Shown one piece after another: positions 1-12,698 of a DNA stretch of 64,000 nucleotides (the first letter of the stretch is position 1; each line of letters begins with the position of its first letter). Below the pieces are notes generated by a model. That model was not told the origin of the DNA, did no database searches, and worked only from the letters and a program-made list of their open reading frames with translations. Made by a program: the position numbers and the translations under genes. Location: NCBI GenBank assembly GCA_903813345.2, contig CAIIXF020000006.1, positions 34,500,524-34,564,523 on the forward strand. The letters are read 5' to 3'. Source of the DNA: Owenia fusiformis (lineage: Eukaryota > Annelida > Polychaeta > Sabellida > Oweniidae).

Positions 1-20
1 CAATATCATTCTACTTGCAG

Positions 21-2590
21 ATGTTGAAAGAAGGGTGTCTACCTACAGGACGAGTCTTTTCCTTGGAGGCGAATGTTACGACTACTCCTCAAATCCAGAT
101 GAGCTATTCGATAAAGCCAAATTGGCAATAATCAACAACAATAAACGTAAGATTACCCGCTCAGAGCTTCACAATATAGTGATCCAGTTGCTCCATACTC
201 ACATTCTCCCTGCTGTTAAACTACGGACTGATGACCTTGAGAAAGTTGAAGAAGCTTTAGAAATTCAGTGTAACTATATTGCCGAGGCAGATGAGAAAAT
301 TACAAAACTAGATGGTAAAATTCAAATTGATGAAAAAACTCTCAAGAATCTTAGAGAAAAACTGATTGTGGGATATCAGAATGGTGAGATTGACGTAACA
401 AAGTGTCCTGAAATGGTAATGGTTAAACTTAAGACAAGTCTCGTTAAAGATGTTTGTAAGACCAGAGATGATTTGGACAGTTGCCAGGCTGATGTTGACA
501 TGATTAAGGCACAAATGACTTGTAAAAATACCATTCCAGATTCAACTGTATCACAACTCAGTGAAAAACGTGAAATAAGGAATAATGTCCAAGATGTGTA
601 TGAAAATCTGATAATGTCAAGAGAAAACCTGAAAGTAGCTTCGGAAGAAATGAAACGGAAAGTGTCGTTCTTGACAAATTGTTTGTCAAAGTTAACGAAA
701 GGATCACAACCATCACAGATGAGGTACGATCAATTCCATAAGATATATCTTGGGATTGAGGAAAAGATTTTAGAACGTAAGAAAGACATGCATGAACTGA
801 TGGAAAATAAACTCCTTATGATGAGTGTTCGTGAAGCTCTTCAGGCCACTATTAAAGAACTGAAAGAAGGGGAACCAACAGAAGGAATCGACATACACAA
901 ATCTAGGAGCCGTCGGTCTACAGATGTTCTAAGACACTCCAGTCTACCCCTTGAATGGCTTACCCTCTCTGAGAAGGTCGCAGCATTTGTGACCAATGAA
1001 CAATCGGATATTGGAAAATGTCACCAAACTTTCTGTGACATGCTCAAAGGCAAATGTATCGCACTCGATGAACCATACGGTTTGTGGAGGTCTTCTTTGA
1101 CTTGTAATGCAAGTCTTGAAAAAGCTGAATTGTGGATGATGGAAAAGCAACTTGCATTTAATGACCCCAAACCTGACATGCGTGAGTCTGATTTAGCACA
1201 TGAGGCATATGATAATCTTGTTGAGAAAACACCCATCTCAGGTGATGACCATGATTATGTGTTTGTATATGACAATGCCAGGAACCCTCTACAGGAATCA
1301 ATGATGAAACTCAGGTGTGAAATAAATGATCACTTCAAGGAAATAACCAATATGATCCTGAATGAATTGAAAAGCAGCAATGCAAAGAGCAATATAGAAA
1401 AGGTGTGGCTCTGCTATGAATCACACTTCTATGAAATAGCAGGTCCTCTTCTGAACATTGTCTATCAGAAGATCTACTTTGACACAAGCAGAAATCTCAA
1501 GAAGGAGGTTCCACTGTTAACATTGGAGGAACTTGATATCAAAGAACCTTGGATTTTGGAATTGTTGAGCCGTGATCCGATACTGAGGGACAGTGGCTTC
1601 CAAGGTAGTGGAGACGGCTCTCCAATAGATTCTCCAAATAGTCCTATCTTACCACGTAAAGTCTCATATGACACAATGTCTCTAAGATCTATTAACATTG
1701 AGGATATAAATTTGGAAAGTAAGGCTTATGATTTGATGGTCCCTTTCGAAAAAGCAATCCTAGAGGATGGTAGACAGAAAACAATGGAAAATCTTGAGTG
1801 TAACTCAACAGTAGAGGGTGTAACCAAAAAGATTCCAATCGGGAAATTTCGTACAGAGATAAATGTAAAACTGAATAAACTACGTCCATATAAGGACCTC
1901 TCCTATTTACCAGGAAAGAGAAATGTTGCCACGAGTCAGTCCAATATTGTGGGAGTAGTGCGAATAAGACCAAAATCAACTCGATGTAAAGGTATAAAAA
2001 GAACTGGGAAACTATATGACGCTTCAGATGAAACAGAAATGATTGATTTTTCAGGGTCAGCTACAACTGATGTACATGCTCTTGACCTTGCCATTCACAA
2101 TACAAAAACAACTTCATTCCAAAACGATGAAATCCAAAATGATGAAATCGAAAAAAATAAAATCCACCATGAACAAAGTGTAAGTAAATCAAAGAAAGTT
2201 GATATTTCGCAAATTACTTTTACTGAGATATTCAAAGATGCTTTCGACTGTCTGGATGACTTCTTGCGTGAAGCTGTCCCTCTGCAACAGCTACAGATCC
2301 TAACACGCTGCGTTAGGAGTATCTGTTCTGGTCTCTCAAGGCTACAGTCATCAAACAGTGTTTCGTGTTCTGACACTCTCAATGATTTCGTTGTGCTCTT
2401 ATTAATGCACTATGAGCCTGACAAAGTTGGACAGCTCTATCCACGGCTTGAAAGTTTAATAGGAGCCATGCCTGCTTTTCTACATGGGGGTGCTCATGAT
2501 TTCGCCATGGTAACATTTACTCTAGTTTTCCAGTACATATTCCAGGTTCTCATCAAGAAAGCGAACAGTAAGAACTGTACTTTTTGTTGA
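21..2590 (+). CDS. Last exon of a VPS9-domain protein (5' part outside window)
   Basis: One long open exon of about 851 codons. The pyrimidine-rich acceptor ending at base 20 (ctacttgcag) starts the exon. The frame is already open at base 20, and no ATG is needed because the gene begins upstream; the first possible start codon near base 35 is only GTG. The first ~290 residues are charged, helical and partly coiled-coil. The middle is Ser/Pro-rich and looks disordered. Residues ~735-840 resemble a VPS9 domain (motifs DTLNDFVVLLL, LYPRLESLIGAMPAF, GAHDFA), the catalytic fold of Rab5-family exchange factors on endosomes. A helical stretch before it (EKVWLCYESHFYEIAGPLL) would fit a VPS9D1-like protein, but I am not sure of the orthologue. 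The chain ends in Cys-Thr-Phe-Cys, a possible CaaX prenylation box. The stop is TGA at 2588-2590. Confidence 0.85.
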
Positions 2591-4320
2591 TGTAGTCTGA
2601 AATTTTCAAGAGACCACCTTTAGTGGTCATGATTAACTGTTGAAATTGTAACAAATGGTATGGTTTTTGGTAGATTATGTAAGTGTCACCCAGAGATATA
2701 TAAAACATTGTTTTATATGTCTCTGCGTCACCAATGTCATAATATATTATTTAACAGGCTCGTATCTATGTTTTGGAAACCTGGGTCTTCACTTCATTCT
2801 TTCTAATTTCCTTTTCCTATAAAATCCTATAACTGCGATGTGGCCTATGGCTTTATTTTTGCTTCTTTATTCATTAAATTCAAATATATTCGATATATGA
2901 AACATTTATATTCGCTAAATCATTTTTCCATTCGGTAAAAACGTTTATATGTTTGTTACAGCAAATTAAGTTTTCAAAATAGCCAATCACTTAATACTAT
3001 GTGCATTAAATTACATATTTCATTCGTTAAATTATATTTTTGCGTAAATTGTTATGGTATTCCTTAAGAGTAACACATTATATGCACAATATTGAATTTC
3101 TATTTGAACCCTACCGAAATAAGTTTGCCTATATTTACCAAAAGGTTTATTTTTCTATGACATAGTTAATGCATTTTACCGAAAGCTAATTTGCTATTTA
3201 CCGAATGCAATAACGTAATATTCGATAACTTGCGTTGTTGTTCGATATTTTGTCACATGACTTCGAGATTTGCAAAATGGTCGCGCAGCTATTCTTCATC
3301 GTACAAATATATCACGTGACTGAAAGTCTCGTAAATTATCGAAAAATAACGAAATTTATCGAATGTGGCATTCGGTATTTACCGAATATAAATAATTAAA
3401 ATACCGAATGTACAAATAATTAATTGAATTATACGTGCGTTAAGGAAAACAAATTGATTCGCTGCATCACACAAATACATGTATAAATATCAAATGTGAA
3501 TGTCAATACAAAGAACAAGTGAAACTATTTAGCGAATATAAATTGTTTAGATTATTACATTTGATAAAATAAAAAAAACATTCGATAGATTGGGTAAAGG
3601 TTTGGTAAATTGTTTGTTTTATTTGGTATTTATGGAATATTAATGTACCGAATAAAGAAGCAGTTTAAACACCATAGTGGCCATGTTTGTTAATTGCATT
3701 CATTTTACATCTGAAAAACAGGAAGAAAAGTATGTCATTGTGATTTGTATAATTCAAAAATGGTTATCAACTCATGTAAGTGCATTGAATATTCAAATCA
3801 TTGTGTAAATTATGATTTAAAAATTTAAAATCTGAACAATCAGCACAGATGCAATCATACATGAACTTCAATGCAATTTATGTAGATAATTATATAGATG
3901 GCGCATATGAAGTCAACTTTATCTTCAATCAATGTATCCACTTCAGTAAATTGTGCTATAGCAATCATGATAAGCTTTACAGTGGTCATTGGCGGATGCA
4001 AAGTGAACTTTTATACAAATCTGTTTAACTTCAATGGATAAATAACATGATGTATATAATCCTTATGATTATTTCTAGACAGTGCATTCTCTATGAATCA
4101 ATTGTATGGCTTTTGTATTTCATACCTGTTGCAGGGGTTCACTTTTTTTGGACCACCCTGTAAATGCTTTATAAAGATAGTTTGGAATATAATTATTTAT
4201 TGCTAGTGGGGCTTCAGTGAGGGGGCCAGTAACAAATCCCTGTGGTGGCAAAATAATGTTGCTTCATATCTAGGATGAAGAATGTCTGATAATCTATAAG
4301 ACAGTCACTAGATTTTAGGT
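2591..4320. other. AT-rich 3' flank with CGAAT/ATTCG-rich field
   Basis: No ORF or recognisable gene. A short perfect-looking hairpin (agagatatataaaaca / tgttttatatgtctct) lies at about 2692-2724, just after the stop of the VPS9-like gene. ATTAAA at 2873 and AATAAA at 3568 are possible polyadenylation signals. Bases ~2870-3660 are unusually rich in ATTCG/CGAAT words (ttcggta, accgaat, ttcgata) on both strands. The remainder has no visible structure. Confidence 0.5.
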
Positions 4321-4331
4321 GACTTAATGTG

Positions 4332-4952
4332 CCTTGTTATGTCACCACCAAGAAGTGGTGACATATTGTTATGGTCTCCGTTTTTTGTGGCAGCAGTTCG
4401 TGGTTGGCGATCGGCGTCTGTAACAAATTCTTAAAACTTCCAATAACTTAACAAATACTTTTTAGACTGACTTCAATTTTTTTCCAAATCATCTACAAGT
4501 TTTCAGAAGTTTAAATCTGACTTTACATTTAAGATTTGACCTTCAATGACCTTTTCAAGGTCAAAAAAAGATTAAAAAAGGTATTTTTTCAACTTGCTTC
4601 GAATTGACCAAAATTTCTTTTAAAATCATCTACAAGTTATCAGAAGTTCAAATCTGACTTTAGCTTTAAGATTTGACTTTCAATGACATTCTCAAGGTAA
4701 ATAAAAAAAGGTATTTTTTCATCTGGCTTCAAATTGACCAATTTTTTCAAAATCATCTTCAAGTTCTCATAAGTTCAAATCTGACTTTAGATTTGAGATT
4801 TCACCTTCAATTACCTCCTCAGGGTAAAAAAACTTGTTTCAAATTGACCATTTTTTCAAAATCATCTACAGAGTTCTCAGAAATTCAAATCTGCCTTAGA
4901 TTGAACTAATCATACTGTGAGCAACTAGGTGGTGACATTTTGTCATGTTAAT
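4332..4952. repeat. Interspersed repeat with internal ~120-bp units
   Basis: The edges are mirrored: ttatgtcaccacc on the left and ggtggtgacat on the right. Inside are three to four diverged units, each containing atcatctacaagtt, agttcaaatctgactttag, a ttgaccttcaatgacc-type stretch and a ggtattttttcaactt-type stretch. The same units occur in reverse orientation inside POLE3 intron 1 (26160-28000). A shortened relative with the same ends lies at 19905-20047. It is probably a non-autonomous DNA element. Confidence 0.65.
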
Positions 4953-5218
4953 GCCTTGTGTTTATAACTAGTAGAATTCTGAAAAGTACATTCTTCAGTA
5001 AAACCTGTATACCTGCACATATGTCCTCATCTCAACACATCACAATGTGAACACTTTTTCTCAGTCCCAATTTTTTTCTCCTGTTAGTTAACGTATAATT
5101 TGAGAAATTTTGAAATGTGAGCACATGCTAGTCCAAGCACTTTTGGCCACTCCAAGTAGTGTTTGTATTCAAAAAGTTTTACTGCAGTAGTAATGAATTC
5201 ATCCTCCTAAGCAGGTAT

Positions 5219-5380
5219 CCAGAATCCATACCTCCTTCTTCCCCCTGCTATAACCAATTTGGTGACCTGTACATGATTTCTGTCGCAATGTTGCGACAGC
5301 CAATCAGATTGTGAGTTCTTAATCGGGGAAATGCTAACTGCTTATCGCAGGGGGTAAAAAGAAAGAATATATTCTGGACT
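5219..5380. repeat. Small inverted-repeat (MITE-like) element
   Basis: The left arm tccagaatccatacctcctt and the matching right arm near aagaatatattctgga bracket about 160 bp. An inner pair, ccccctgc / gcaggggg, continues the fold. The centre carries a second hairpin (ctgtcgcaatgttgcgacag). There is no coding capacity. Confidence 0.6.
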
Positions 5381-5489
5381 TTGAAGCCCTGTGATCGGAG
5401 GATGTAATGAATTTAATGTAAGCTATTCAGGATTAGGTGAAGGAGGAATGTGTAGGCTGAGTATTAGTACTGAGTATATACATTTATTT

Positions 5490-5565
5490 ATTTTATTAAA
5501 GTGTCACCTATTGTACAAAATACCCAGCCCAAACTGGGCTTATGAGACACATGAAACATTTAATT
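5490..5565. repeat. Short repeat fragment ending cttatgagacac
   Basis: The segment from ttattaaagtgtcacc to gggcttatgagacac is related to 20670-20795, which has ttattaagggtcacc and cggcttatgagacacc. Two copies show it is a repeat family. Its class is unknown. Confidence 0.4.
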
Positions 5566-5982
5566 ATATATATGATTCTCATATAAGTGATTCATACATG
5601 GTATTCATTCATATGTGATATGTATAGTACTTTAATTAGTACTTGCATATTCAGAAATGTAATTTTTCAATTTAGATTTAACACATGATGATATAGTAAA
5701 TCCATGTACCCGTAAGTGGAACACTTTTGATACCTCAAACCAATTTTCTATTCACAGAGTTTCACTCATAAAGAGTTAATTAGTGAATGAACTTTGAATA
5801 TCTTCCACATTAAGAAGTCTTCCACTTTCAGAGGTGTTCCATTTAACAGGTTTTACTGTTTTACTAATGCCAATTACAAAATGCTTATTTACATACAGTG
5901 CCTTAGTACATGAACAATATATATTCATGCTTAAATTTTGAATTCTTTTGAAATTATTTTATGAAATGAAATGATAGTACTA

Positions 5983-7080
5983 CGAGGGGTGATCAATAAG
6001 TAATGGACGCTTTTTTACACGGATGCTTTTTATTGACCAATCCTTTCGATTTTCTTACCAGTGATACATCATTCAACTATCTATCAACTCTGAAGATTTG
6101 AAGACAATATATATATTACATGTTGATATATCTTTATTTCCGTGAAGGAGGTACAGGTACCCCGGGACCGACATTTACGTCACATATTCTGAAGCTATTT
6201 TAGATTGTTTAACATGCAATGCAGTTGAATGCAGGCTGAACAGAACAAACCATTATGGTCATGAATTACCCCATTTTGTTATACCATAGTAATAATATAA
6301 TAATTTTGAATATTTTATCATCACTATGTGGTATTCATGCCACATTCATTCCACAGGGCCCTCTCAATAGCTTCCATCAAGTGCTACATGTACACAATTC
6401 CTCATCCTCTTAACTCAAGATTGTGAGACAACGCTGAATCCATTCTCTGACATGGTAGCAAGATGCAGTTGCACGGGTTGTTTTATTTCATCAATGTCAA
6501 TAAACCTGCGTCCTTTCTCTATAGAAATAAGTAGTATAGAAATAAACAAGTCACATGTGAGCAGATCTTGATAATATGGTGCATTGGCCAAGGGCTCAAT
6601 TTTGAGGTCCAGGGATATTGTTTTCTGAACATTTTGAGATCTTTGGGCAGGTGCTTTGTCCATATGGAGTAGGGTGTTCCCTTCTCTCACCACCCCTTTC
6701 TTCCACTGAATGCTTTCTCAAATTGACCTGCAAACCCCTTCCATACAACATTCTGACATTACAATACTTTCTGTTTATGTGTTACCAGTCAGCAAAATTT
6801 TTTAAACAACACAACACTTGTTGCATATAAAACGTTCAAATCTAACTGAAATTTACCAAACTGGCTAAAATCTGAATATGTGACGTAAATTTCAGTCCCG
6901 GGGTACCTGTACCTCCTTCACGGAAATAAGGATATATCAATATGTATTATATATCTTGTCTTCAAATCTTCAGAATTGATAGATAATTGAATGATGTATC
7001 ACTGGTAGGAAAATCAAAGGGATTGATCTATAAAAAGTATCTGTGTAAAAAAGCGTCCATTACTTATTGATCACCCCTCG
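5983..7080 (-). mobile_element. Degenerate mariner-type transposon, complete ends
   Basis: The element starts CGAGGGGTGATCAATAAG and ends with its inverse, flanked by TA at 5981-5982 and 7081-7082, the TA target duplication expected of Tc1/mariner elements. The terminal inverted repeats are long, about 208 bp (5983-6190 and 6873-7080), with few mismatches. A transposase relic lies inside on the minus strand. The whole 1,098 bp is intact at its ends but cannot encode a full transposase of ~340 residues, so it is a dead, internally deleted copy. Confidence 0.9.
6415..6693 (-). pseudogene. Mariner transposase remnant (C-terminal catalytic part)
   Basis: A 92-residue open stretch keeps the mariner signature in worn form: HMDKAPAQRSQ, where intact families have HDNAPAH, and about 35 residues later YYQDLLTCDLF, where they have YSPDLAPCD, followed by KGRRF. 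These would hold the second and third catalytic Asp. The DNA-binding N-terminus and the first catalytic Asp are missing between the long inverted repeats. It is non-functional. Confidence 0.85.
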
Positions 7081-7411
7081 TATATTTGTATTTATTTATA
7101 TATTTGTCATACATGAAATAAAATAAAATGCAAATTAAAACACACTTGCAAACTTCTTGAATAACGTTCAGTATACAATGTTTAGCCTCCAAATTCCACT
7201 AGCTTCTTTCACTTGTCAAAGCATGCAGGAATTCCTTGGTGTCATGCAATATCAGAAAAAACCAGGAAAATTGAATTATGAAAATATGTTTGGGAACGTC
7301 ATTTATATGACAAAGCATGTTTTGGAAGTAATTCTATTTTTTCTGGAGCTACCAATAAAATGTGACGTATTAGTAAAGGTTTCGTTTTTTGCGACAGGTC
7401 GGCGCTGTAAC

Positions 7412-8130
7412 AAAGGGTTGGTATCGATATGGTGAACTTTTTGAACACGCGTTTCTCAAACCAGTCATCAAAGAATTCTAAAAACTTTACACATCTTTCA
7501 ATGGTCGTCTTTTGGATGGTAACATTATAATTTGAAAGATATATATAAACCTTTCCCTATATTGTTTTGGAAAACACACCAGACACATCTTTTGTTCTTG
7601 GTATCATATCTTCGTAATGAAATGAAACATCTTTCCGAACCACATTGGAACAGAACGACATAAACACAACGTGTTTGGGTCTCTCAATATTGTAATTGTG
7701 CAAAGGAAATTTTGGTTGATTTTATCTTGTTAATAATATAAAAGGTTTATCTTAATTTTTATCTATTTTGGGGGGGGGGGGTGGTTTTGTTTTAAATTTT
7801 TGAGTACCTTTTCTAAAATCAACCCAAATTTCCTTTGTATAACTTTAATATTGAGTGGTCGGGAAATCTTTTGTATATATGCTATTTTGTTCCAACGAGG
7901 TTCGGAAAGACTTATTTCATTCTCAAGAATTGGTAGAAAGGAACAAAAACAACTGTACTAAAAAAAAATGTTAACAAAAACAGTTATATAAATAAATAAT
8001 TTTCGCATTAAATTGTTGTCAATCAGTCAACATTTCATAAAGGACCGTATTTTCTACAGAATGATTTCATAAATTGGTTTAAGAAAAAAACATTGTTTAA
8101 TTCAGTACAACATATCGATACCTATCCTTT
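7412..8130. repeat. ~720-bp imperfect palindrome with poly-G loop
   Basis: Nearly the whole segment folds back on itself. Matching pairs from outside inwards are ggtatcgatatg / catatcgatacc, ctcaaaccagt / attggttt, tctttccgaacc / ggttcggaaaga, and caaaggaaattttggttgat / atcaacccaaatttcctttg. The symmetry centre, at about 7771, is a run of G at 7770-7781. There is no ORF. It is most likely a fold-back (MITE-like) element. Confidence 0.75.
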
Positions 8131-8384
8131 ACACTTTTTCTTAGCAGACTCTATTAGAACAAAGTAGACATTTTATAATGTAGTTGAAAATATTTTGAAT
8201 GATAGATGTCACCATGGTGTGTACAGTCTAAGCCATTGGAAAACACTGAAATACAGAGGCATAGCCAGAATTGTAAATATTGTGAGTCAAAAATTGAGTT
8301 AAAGCAACGTAATACCACATTAGACTTCAATTTTAGTTTTTCGTATGAAACTCTATTGATTTAAAAAAATTAGTACCGTGGGTA

Positions 8385-10142
8385 CTGGGCTCACATGGTG
8401 TTGCTCAAAAGTGAAAGATGGCTAAAATGACAGAAAATAAAAAAACGTCGCCAATTATTTGTAACAAAATTATTTCATACAACTACTCTTTACAGTGACA
8501 TGGCTTTTTGCAATGCAGGACACCTGAAATTTTTTGAAAAGCTAGGAAGTGGGCCAAAATTGAATTTCGCGAGACAAAAATGGTAACCATTTTGAAAATA
8601 GGCAAGCTTTTGAACCAGGAGTCATAGGGGAGTTTTTTGTATTGAAGTTGAACAAAAATGACTTGAAACTAGAATCCTATCGACAGAGGTTTTAAGGCAA
8701 ATGGTCCAAAAGAGGATTTCGCGAGACAGATGGACAAATCAATGTTAACTAAAATGGCTGAAAATAAAAAAATTGATATAATATTTTGTCGATTTTTTGT
8801 AACAAAATTATTTCATACAACTACTCTTTACATACAGTGGCATGGCTTTTTACAATGCAGGACAGCTGAAATTATTTGTAAAGCTAGGAAATGGGCCAAA
8901 AGTGAATTTCGCGAGACAAGAATGGCGACTATTTTGAAAATAGGCGAGCTTTTGAACCAAGAGTCATAGGAGAGTTTTTTGTATTGATGTTGAACAAAAT
9001 TAACTGAAAACGGAAATCCTATCCTAAGGCAAATGGTCCAAAAGTTGATTTTGCGATGTTGATGTTGATGTTAACTAAAATGGCTGAAAAAAAATGGATA
9101 TAATCTTTTGCTGATTTTTCGTAACAAAATTATTTGATACATCTACTCTTTACATTGACATGGATTTTTACAATGTAGGACACTTGAATTTATTTGTAAA
9201 GCTAGGAAATGGGTCAAAAGTGAATTTCACGAGACAAAAATGGCGGCCATTTTGAAAATAGGCGAGCTTTTGAACCAGGAGTCATAGGGGAGTTTTTTGT
9301 ATTGATGTTGAACAGAAATAACTTAAAACAGGAATCCTATCGACAGAGGTTTTAAAACGTGCCACTGTTGTTGACGGAAAAGTGGATTTCGCGAGTCAGA
9401 TGGACAAATCAATGTTAAATAAAATGGCTGAAAATAAAAAAATTGAGATAATTTTTTGCTGAATTTTTGTAACAAAATTATTTCATATATCTACTCTTTA
9501 CATTGACATGGATTTTTACAATGTAGGACACTTGAATTTATTTGTAAAGCTAGGAAATGGGTCAAAAGTGAATTTCACGAGACAAAAATGGCGGCCATTT
9601 TGAAAATAGGCGAGCTTTTGAACCAGGAGTCATAGGGGAGTTTTTTGTATTGATGTTGAACAGAAATAACTTAAAACAGGAATCCTATCGACAGAGGTTT
9701 TAAAACGTGCCACTGTTGTTGACGGAAAAGTGGATTTCGCGAGTCAGATGGACAAATCAATGTTAAATAAAATGGCTGAAAATAAAAAAATGGAGATAAT
9801 TTTTTGCTGATTTTTTGTAACAAAATTATTTCATATATCTACTCTTTACATTGACATGGATTTTTACAATGTAGGACACCTGAAATTATTTGTAAAGCTA
9901 GGAAATGGGGCAAAACTAATTTCGTGAGACAAAAATGGCGGCCATTTTGAAAATAGGCGAGCTTTTGAACCAGGAGTCATAGGGGAGTTTAGTTTTCTGT
10001 ATTGATGTTGAACAGAAATAACTTAAAACAGGAATCCTATCGACAGAGGTTTTAAAACGTGCCACTATTGTTGACGGACGGACGGACAGACGGACAGACA
10101 GACGGACAAGTGAGTGATTGCAAAAGCTCACCATGTGAGCTA
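8385..10142. repeat. Composite tandem repeat, five units of ~320-348 bp
   Basis: The landmark ggcgagcttttgaaccagg, or a close variant, occurs at 8601, 8943, 9261, 9609 and 9956. Units also share aaaatggctgaaaataaaa, caaaattatttcata and atttcgcgag. The 9261 and 9609 units are nearly identical, so amplification was recent. The array is bounded by gctcacatggtg (8391) and caccatgtgagct (10130), an inverted end pair. It ends in a GACG/GACA microsatellite at 10073-10110. ORFs across it are artefacts of the repeat. Confidence 0.8.
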
Positions 10143-11720
10143 AAAAAAATGACAAGGCCTAATTCATGGTTGGCTTTGCCCATGGAATGGAAAACATGCA
10201 CCAATCACCAAACAACGCATTCTGGAAAGGTTCAATAATTAACAGGGAGTTAAAGCTTGCATATAAAATCGAAACGCTAACCTACCACGTATGACCAATC
10301 GCCAATACAAATGCATCGCTTTAATATTTTCCGTTCATGTTTAGGTTGTGAAAAACATTGCAAGCTTAAACCCTGCTATGTACAATAAAACATGTATATC
10401 TGAACACTTCTCTACTCTGAATATATACCTGTACCTTTCACTACCATACGGATAGACTTTCCTGTTAACACCTGCCAATCCGAACACTTTGACCGGTCCC
10501 AGTGGCATTCAATTAATTAGAGTTTAGAGGGTGGAGTGTACGTACCTTTGCCATTTTTCTATATTTATACATGACTGCAAACTCTAACAAATATCAAAAA
10601 TATTCCTCTGGCCCGAACCCGAAATATTTTCTTTATTTTACCAATCACGGATTCAAACTTCCCAGCATAATTAACATACTCAATGTAGACACATATTGAA
10701 TCTGATTTATAGGTTCATTAGGAACCTGACAACGCATAAGAATATATAAGAACCCTGGACAAGAACTCAGGTGGCGTTATTATATACGAATCCCATGTAG
10801 GCGATACGTTATAAATGATCAGGTTGTGAAAATACAGGGTGAACCCAAAAATCACATGCTACTCTGTCTTTCTGTATGAAAGACATTGTCGCAAACCGCA
10901 CAGAGTTCAAGTCAATAGAGCAAATCAAGAATAGAGCAAGCCAAGAATACTCAAGTTAATAGATCAGGCCAAAAATACTCTAGTCAATAGAGCAAGCCAA
11001 GAAAAGTCAAGTCAACAAAACTGTGGTTATCAAGAACTCCTCGGGGAATTCGAAATATGTCTAGTTTGTAAACACTGCACTGCAGCTTACTTGGAACATT
11101 GCACCTTTAACAAAAATGGTTGTCAGATGCGACAATAGGCCTGCACTTACCAACAAGACCCTGAATTACAAGGGACTATTGAAGAAATCGTTGTGCAGCA
11201 CAACATAAGTTCCTTCTTAAGTTAATAGAGAGATTTTGCAATTCACTTATGTTTATTATTTCCGTAAAATGATTAACATGAAGCGTTTTGATTAAATGAA
11301 TTAAACCCAATACTCAAAGCATTGTTTGCTGAATCATACCATGAAGATGTTGTTTCCAAACCTTTGCACGACCGTGCAGCGGGAATGCAAAGTTAGGAAA
11401 CAACGCCTGGGTGCAACGGTCAAGTTGGCAAGTCATCAAATCCAATGTGAAAAATCATTAATCACCATGACAACTGTTTAACTGTTTAAAGCGACCTTGC
11501 ATGTACTATTGATATTTCACACACCGTTCATTATGTGAATACTCTGTTCGGATTGGCTGGAATCGGACACTACTTGCCTTGCTATGTGTGAATACGTCAT
11601 CACGAATTGCGCGGCTAGAACAATTGATTTATTGGTCTTTATTGGAGTATGTTTGACCACTAAAATTCTTAAATGCAAATAGTTGTGTTTCTTGTCTGTT
11701 TATCATATTAGAATCGTAAC
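10143..11720. other. Intergenic, no gene seen
   Basis: The only local structure is a run of degenerate short repeats at ~10905-11030 (variants of caagtcaatagagcaagccaagaa) and a solitary transposon-end-like tacagggtgaacccaaaaat at ~10836. No ORF has convincing codon use. Confidence 0.4.
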
Positions 11721-11882
11721 AAAGACCGAGATTTTATGATTTATGTCAAATATATGACCTCAAATCTTATTCTGGCCATTGCCAAAGACCTCAATCGCTA
11801 CGCGATTTCGGTCTTTTAACAATGAACAGAATAAAATCTTTGTTCATAGTATTACGCCATAAATCATAAAATCTCGGTCTTT
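11721..11882. repeat. 162-bp palindromic MITE
   Basis: The ends aaagaccgagattttatgat and its inverse bracket the element. A second inner fold pairs attctggccattg-type sequence with caatgaacagaat. The centre reads cgctacgcga. There is no coding capacity. Confidence 0.75.
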
Positions 11883-12698
11883 ATTCCTTAAATAATAAAC
11901 ATCCTGTAAATAAATCTGTTGGAAAAAGAATTTTTTGAGAGACGCGATAAAAAATTTCTGTAGAGGCTACTTGGATCTGCTAAAAGGCATGGCTGCGCAA
12001 AGTAATTGAAAATTCATTTTCTTCACAAATGATTCGTTATTGTTTCATCGGATAACAATCTATTCCACTCCCTCGGCGGCGACTATTGATTCTGCGGAAC
12101 AGACAATATGTCATAGGGCCTTCTGGGGTCTAATTAGGATTTTGCAATGTCCCGAAGTGTTGATCATGAGAGGCAAATCTGTATAAATGTCAAAGTATGA
12201 ATTAGAGACTTCTTCAGATAACAAGGGACAAGAATTTTCATTTAATTGGTAATCTCAACTACTGGAATGGTTCCCTTCACACGTACAAATGTAAGTGTGA
12301 GTTGCAAATTGTAGTAAACAAAAAGCATTTGTAAAATAGGATTAAACCGTTCACTGTGCTTACAGATCAACTATTAATGAATTTGTAAAGATAATAGAAA
12401 AACGTGAATCTTTCGTAACAGATATAATACAAAACTACTGACATATAAACATCATTCTGTTTGCAGTATGATGGATACAAAGAGCCTCGTTTAATATACG
12501 ATCGCCCGTATATTCAACTAAATGGAATCAATTATCGAGATAATCAAAACACAGGAAATAAGATCAAGTGCGCTTACATCAATATATAAATACTTATGTA
12601 ACTCATCCAGGATGCATCTGTTCACATATGGACGATACATACACACCTAGGAATAAATATTTGAAATAAGATTCATCATTGTCATTACTTATATGCAG

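Noticed and set aside
9916-10155. Minus-strand ORF with an Arg/Leu/Ser-rich repeat (RLSVRLSVRPS)
   Set aside because: It reads through a GACG/GACA microsatellite and the end of a tandem element; similar spurious ORFs occur wherever this repeat ends.
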